Source of the DNA: Bacteroides sp. MSB163
Lineage (GTDB): Bacteria; Bacteroidota; Bacteroidia; Bacteroidales; Bacteroidaceae
Assembly (NCBI RefSeq): GCF_036416795.1
Contig: NZ_CP143867.1
Location: 1,054,001 to 1,118,000 of the forward strand
Direction: 5' to 3'
Length of the DNA stretch: 64,000 bases
Of this stretch, positions 60,295 through 64,000 are shown in pieces. The notes beneath the pieces are model-generated. The model ran no database searches. It was not told the DNA's origin and was given only the letters and a program-made list of their open reading frames with translations. Numbering within the stretch: the first letter of the stretch is position 1; each line of letters starts with the position of its first letter. The translations under genes were made by a program, and so were the position numbers.

Positions 60295-61211
60295 TATAAA
60301 AAAATCGGGTTATGCAATAACTCTTTCCAAGAATACTCTATCTCATCATCACAAAGTATCACGTACTTTTCAGGATTATCTCCTAACAAAGCACTATACT
60401 TACCCAAAGTACCCTTACTGGTAATCTGATGCTTACAATAAGCCATTAGATATAAATCCATATACCCTTTATCCGAACCATTTATATCTATTGTTTTACA
60501 ATCTTGTTCTGTAAGTTGAAGCTGCGGAGCAAGTTCATTGATTACCCATTCCGGTTCATCTGAGAAAAAATAAAAATAAGGAGCAGATTTTCTTTCTTGA
60601 AAATAAGAAACAGATTTCTTAAAATAATCAAAAGAAGCAGGTTTTCCATAATCATACATCTCCACTTTCAAGTCACCACGACGTACATGCACGGCAACAG
60701 AACAAGAAACCAATCTTATTTCATCACATACCCGAGCATTGGCATCATCCAAAATTTCCGGACATAACCTAAATATAGAACGAAAAGCGGGTAGCCAAAT
60801 ATCAGCGGGAAGGTGGTAATAACCACCTAAATAAAGCGGAGGTACCTTTTCTAAAAAAGAAAAATCATCAACTCTTTCTGTCGTATTATTTCCCTCATTG
60901 TAGAACTTCCGCTTATATACACTCACAGCTAATGGGGATGCAATCTCCATTTTCAAATAGGGAAATGCTTTTAATAAATCAAAATTACGTACAAATTTAT
61001 GATCCTTATCCATCCCCCATTCATCATAAAAGGACAAATCATATACCACCTTATACCCACGTTCTTTGTACAATTGTCCAAGCAAATACTGATGCATTTG
61101 GGAGCAAATGCCTCCATCCAAGAGAAGTATTACCTTAGGAGATACTACTCCATACTTCAGTAACCTTTTATAAATACTTCTTTTCCACTTTCTTAATATT
61201 CTCATTTTCAC
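60294..61211 (-). CDS. GT11-like alpha-1,2-fucosyltransferase
   Basis: A 305-residue enzyme resembling family 11 fucosyltransferases. The GDP-fucose motif is VAVHVRRGD (172-180), the early glycine-rich block is LLDGGICSQMHQYLLG (30-45; usually GLGNQ-MFQY), and later blocks are YFFSDEPEWV and YLMAYCKHQITSKGT-KYSALL in two parts. Family members add fucose in alpha-1,2 linkage to galactose, the H-antigen step. The start is basic (LRKWKRSIYKR). Divergence in the early block means acceptor preference is uncertain. Third gene of a minus-strand run after two GT2 genes, 4 bases from the previous one. Confidence 0.86.
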   Translation of the reverse strand: MKMRILRKWKRSIYKRLLKYGVVSPKVILLLDGGICSQMHQYLLGQLYKERGYKVVYDLSFYDEWGMDKDHKFVRNFDLLKAFPYLKMEIASPLAVSVYKRKFYNEGNNTTERVDDFSFLEKVPPLYLGGYYHLPADIWLPAFRSIFRLCPEILDDANARVCDEIRLVSCSVAVHVRRGDLKVEMYDYGKPASFDYFKKSVSYFQERKSAPYFYFFSDEPEWVINELAPQLQLTEQDCKTIDINGSDKGYMDLYLMAYCKHQITSKGTLGKYSALLGDNPEKYVILCDDEIEYSWKELLHNPIFL

Positions 61212-61215
61212 ATCA

Positions 61216-62187
61216 TTAAAGTTTCTCTTGTTTTTTGTAACGCTTCAAATTCAAATAGCCCAGCCAGCTAGAGAATCTATAAACAGCTACAATTTTTCGT
61301 TCTCTTCTAGTCAATATACCCTGTAAGTCTGGAAACTGTTTAAGATCAGCAATAACCCCTTTCATCCTCTTATCTACGTCTTCTATTTTATTCCAATGTA
61401 AACGCATCAGTACTGTTTTAAGATTGAAGCAGGCCATTTCCCTTCTCAATTTCGACAATAATCCCTTTTTAGCCACATAATTATTAATCCAATCCACATA
61501 ACCATTAAAATCTTCATACTTGAAATCATCAAAGTTTTCCGGATGAGACATTGAAGAAGGAGTGAAATTATAATTAACTATTTCTTTGTGAATACATACT
61601 ACTTTCTTCGAATAAAAAAGCAATTGAGCTGAAAGAATGATGTCTTCTCCCAAAGAAATGTTAGGGCGCTCTATATCATGCTCATATAGAGCTCTCAGAT
61701 GAAACTTAGACCAAACACACCAATGCGCTTCCCATGACAATAAATGCTTCAAATAATCTATTCCTTGTAATTCCTCAAAATCAAAAAACAAAGAATTCTC
61801 AAGTCTACCTTCAATGCTAAAGAAAAAAGGAGCCACAACCATATCCGCTTGTGTTTTTTCTGCCTTGTCCACCAAACATGCTATGGCACCCTCGCATAGC
61901 ATATCATCACTATCTAAATACTGAACATACTTTCCCTTGGCTACATCAATCCCTGTTCTTCGGGCATAAACAAGACCTTCATTTTTATGCTTATCTACAA
62001 TAACAATACGAGAATCTAATTCGGCATACTTCTTCATTATCGCCAAACTATCATCAGTACTGCAATCGTTCACGACTATAATTTCAAGGGTTACATAACT
62101 CTGAGTGATTACACTATGCAGACAGTTGTCCAGTGTTTGTTCACTGTTATAAACAGGTATCACAACAGATACTAACGGATACTTCAT
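61216..62187 (-). CDS. Glycosyltransferase family 2
   Basis: A 323-residue GT2 enzyme: VSVVIPVYNSEQTLDNCL at the start, EIIVVNDCSTDDSL, and the DxD motif in QYLDSDDMLCEGA (about 91-103). The C-terminal part is typical of Bacteroides LPS/capsule beta-glycosyltransferases (EDIILSAQLL with the catalytic-base ED). Donor unknown. It lies 23 bases after the next GT2 gene and 4 bases before the GT11-like gene. Confidence 0.92.
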   Translation of the reverse strand: MKYPLVSVVIPVYNSEQTLDNCLHSVITQSYVTLEIIVVNDCSTDDSLAIMKKYAELDSRIVIVDKHKNEGLVYARRTGIDVAKGKYVQYLDSDDMLCEGAIACLVDKAEKTQADMVVAPFFFSIEGRLENSLFFDFEELQGIDYLKHLLSWEAHWCVWSKFHLRALYEHDIERPNISLGEDIILSAQLLFYSKKVVCIHKEIVNYNFTPSSMSHPENFDDFKYEDFNGYVDWINNYVAKKGLLSKLRREMACFNLKTVLMRLHWNKIEDVDKRMKGVIADLKQFPDLQGILTRRERKIVAVYRFSSWLGYLNLKRYKKQEKL

Positions 62188-62210
62188 GATAAAATAAACA
62201 TCTCTTACAA

Positions 62211-63185
62211 TTAAACTTTATTCCTTCTTGAGCAATGGGTTAAATAGTACATAGGCCAAAAATAGGATATTTTCCGTAAACGCCTATAACTTTGAAGATC
62301 AAGAGCTTCTCTGGGTAAAGACAAAAACTCACGCAACCGTAGTTTCATGGCTTTTATTTCTTGCTTATATAAAGTATGATTTGGCTTTCGGATAAACGTA
62401 TTAAAAATCCACAAACAATGCTTCACTACTCTTGCAGTTAATACCTCACGTTCTTTTTCATTGAAAAAAACAGCATTCTCAATAAAAGACAGTCTGTCAT
62501 ATTCTGCTAAAAAATAATCATACAACTTCTTCAAATCCGGGCTATGACAAATACTGCCTTCTCTCTGCAAATAATTATAATATGTCTTATCTACCCAACT
62601 GATTCTATTGCATTGAGCCGCCCACTTGTAAACAGTCAAATGATCTTCATAATATACCCCCTCAGGAAATGTAAATATATCAAATAATTCCCTTCTAAAC
62701 AATTTCGTACAAGAAGAGCTACTGACTTTGTCCAACAAGATATCTATCACAACATCTTTAGGCACTAAAGAATATATCCGACCAGAATTCGGATACAACT
62801 GCTCTTTATGACCATCCTCATATTCACAACAGTAATTACAATAGGACATATCTGCTTCGTAAGAAATCAATGCATCTAACAAATTTTCATACATCGTCGG
62901 CTCAATCCAATCATCACTATCAACAAAACCAATATAAGGAGCCACACTGGAGGCTATACCAACATTTCTAGCAATAGAAAGACCAGCCACAGTTAAATGA
63001 AGTGTTTTTATACGAGAATCCATTAACGCATAATCATCACAGATTTGAGCAGATCCATCACTCGAAAGATTATCTACTAAAATAATCTCAATATCCTTCA
63101 ATGTTTGATTACGAACAGATTCTACACAGTGCTTCAAATAAGCAGCTGTATTATGTACTGGTATAATTATAGCAACTTGAGGCAT
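62211..63185 (-). CDS. Glycosyltransferase family 2
   Basis: A 324-residue GT2 enzyme: VAIIIPVHNTAAYLKHCVES, then IILVDNLSSDGSA, and the DxD motif in GFVDSDDWIEPTMYENLL, cited by its core VDSDDW (about 91-96). GVYYEDHLTVYKWA holds the catalytic base region. First of the three minus-strand genes; the space upstream holds a decayed WbsX-type fragment. Confidence 0.92.
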   Translation of the reverse strand: MPQVAIIIPVHNTAAYLKHCVESVRNQTLKDIEIILVDNLSSDGSAQICDDYALMDSRIKTLHLTVAGLSIARNVGIASSVAPYIGFVDSDDWIEPTMYENLLDALISYEADMSYCNYCCEYEDGHKEQLYPNSGRIYSLVPKDVVIDILLDKVSSSSCTKLFRRELFDIFTFPEGVYYEDHLTVYKWAAQCNRISWVDKTYYNYLQREGSICHSPDLKKLYDYFLAEYDRLSFIENAVFFNEKEREVLTARVVKHCLWIFNTFIRKPNHTLYKQEIKAMKLRLREFLSLPREALDLQSYRRLRKISYFWPMYYLTHCSRRNKV

Positions 63186-63239
63186 AAATATTTTATTTTT
63201 TTCTTTTACAACAAATAAATTCTCTCTACTGATTATCAG

Positions 63240-63470
63240 ACAATATTAACCCATTTTTTCACCACCTCTAAATAACGCTTTCCATATCGCAAATCCGGTT
63301 CCAGATAATTTCCTTCTCCTCACTCATCCCAAGATTTCACAAAAGCGAGCCGATGTTCCACAGGCTTTTTCAATATGTTTCATTACATCCTTCACATGTC
63401 GTTCAAAATAGACTGGTTCTGCATGATTTAAAACCAGACTTTTGCTATGAGCACGCGGAAAATGATCCCA
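63240..63470 (-). pseudogene. Decayed 3' fragment of a WbsX-type glycosyltransferase gene
   Basis: Translating the minus strand gives DHFPRAHSKSLVLNHAEP and further residues to about ARF, then after a one-base frame change FVKSWDE, an in-frame stop, and GEGNYLEPDLRYGKRYLEVV. The second half aligns with NEWAEGNHLEPDQKWGFRYLEE-type residues of the neighbouring intact gene (63479 onward), but is not a direct copy. So a second WbsX-type gene once ended here and has lost its front and frame. Confidence 0.82.
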
Positions 63471-63478
63471 ATTAAGAA

Positions 63479-64000
63479 TTATCGTAGAGAACTTCTCAGT
63501 AGAGCTTTTTTAGTCTCTTCTAGATAACGAAAGCCCCATTTCTGATCAGGTTCTAGATGGTTTCCTTCTGCCCACTCATTCCATGCATTAATAAAGATGA
63601 AATTTTCTTCTTTACTAAAGGGGACAAACTTATTAGTAACCGATTTCAGCCATTTGCCATATATTTCCGGGCTACTCTTATCCAAAATAAACATTCTCTC
63701 CTTTCTACGAGCAGTATTATCCCACATAGGAGTTACGCACGGAAACATTTTATAATCAGGAGTGGGCAAAGCAGAAGAATAATCCACATATTCCTGATAG
63801 TCTACCTTTCTTTTTTTACAAGTATTAAACAAATGGCGATTCACATTATAGCAAAACTTCTTCAAAGGATTTCTTTTGTTTATAAACTCACGCATCTGAT
63901 GAGTAAAAGGTTGAAATTCTATTGCAGCATCAAATCCATCCTGCAGATATTTTTCACCATAATATTCTTCTGTTTCGACCCTACAAAGATATAACCCAAG
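63479..64000 (-). CDS. WbsX-type glycosyltransferase, C-terminal part (cut by the window end)
   Basis: The frame is open from the window end at 64000; the first Met at 63895 is internal. About 173 residues are seen, starting GLYLCRVETEEYYGEKYL and continuing with GFDAAIEFQPFT. The family hallmark is FIFINAWNEWAEGNHLEPD (near the end), with VTPMWDNTARR before it. WbsX proteins (GT99-like/glycoside-hydrolase-like fold) occur in O-antigen and capsule loci. The N-terminal part, donor and start lie outside the window. Confidence 0.86.
   Translation of the reverse strand, partial: LGLYLCRVETEEYYGEKYLQDGFDAAIEFQPFTHQMREFINKRNPLKKFCYNVNRHLFNTCKKRKVDYQEYVDYSSALPTPDYKMFPCVTPMWDNTARRKERMFILDKSSPEIYGKWLKSVTNKFVPFSKEENFIFINAWNEWAEGNHLEPDQKWGFRYLEETKKALLRSSLR

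Noticed and set aside
60932..61138. Plus-strand frame inside the GT11-like gene
   Set aside because: Antisense reading, no ribosome site, no family.
1..64000. tRNA, rRNA, tmRNA or phage genes
   Set aside because: I looked for typical tRNA arms, rRNA words and phage structural or integrase genes and recognised none; the only recombinase-type gene is the IS3 transposase.

Overview
The window is chromosomal DNA of a gut Bacteroides species (Bacteroidaceae). The evidence is a SusR/SusC/SusD-type starch utilisation locus, the order rimP-nusA-infB followed by cvpA and sufBCDS, a FecR anti-sigma factor, GH97 and GH3 enzymes, and many promoters with the Bacteroides -7 box TAnnTTTG (best case rimP, TTTG-N19-TATCTTTG). 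I cannot name the species. I recognised no tRNA, rRNA or CRISPR array.

Layout. 1-3000: FecR-type anti-sigma factor, a YbjQ protein, a small unknown protein and a CNNM/hemolysin-type membrane protein. 3000-13700: one long minus-strand run read rimP > nusA > infB > cvpA > sufB > sufC > sufD > sufS, joining translation/transcription factors to Fe-S cluster assembly. 14300-18800: a secreted hydrolase operon (alpha/beta hydrolase, CE1-like esterase, GH3 beta-glucosidase). 18900-23700: a small membrane protein and a four-gene operon of exported proteins (CsgG-like, two unknown, LPP20-like). 24000-26000: a YgjP-type metalloprotease-like protein and a GIN-domain lipoprotein. 26400-39700: starch locus read susR-like regulator, susC, susD, four-module susE/F-like protein, two GH13 amylases, GH97 susB. 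40000-45700: anti-sigma/sigma pair, argB, speA, aroK, a nitroreductase and RNase H1. 45800-47600: a complete IS3-family element sitting in a 22-bp-period repeat array.

47800-64000 is a cell-surface glycan and toxin region. It begins with an MsbA-like exporter and an LtaS-like phospho-alditol transferase of ordinary composition, then an AAA-ATPase/PD-(D/E)xK protein. After that the DNA becomes clearly AT-rich: two divergent MACPF (perforin-fold) lipoproteins resembling the Bacteroidales BSAP antimicrobial toxins, then glycosyltransferases of families GT2-like, GT6 (ABO-type, with NAN in place of DxD), GT2-like, GT11 (alpha-1,2-fucosyltransferase-like), two GT2 and a WbsX-type gene cut by the window end. 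Between the two MACPF genes lies a decayed second copy of the ltaS 3' end, the following promoter and the AAA gene start. The simplest reading is a toxin plus LPS-glycan replacement cassette whose glycan could resemble a histo-blood-group A/B structure (Fuc-alpha-1,2-Gal carrying an alpha-1,3 sugar). That biological reading is inference; the gene content and the duplicate scar are visible.

At a smaller scale, at least eight intergenic spaces hold long hairpins whose arms are themselves built of 7-, 9-, 10- or 11-bp quasi-repeats, often overlapping the stop codons of neighbouring genes.
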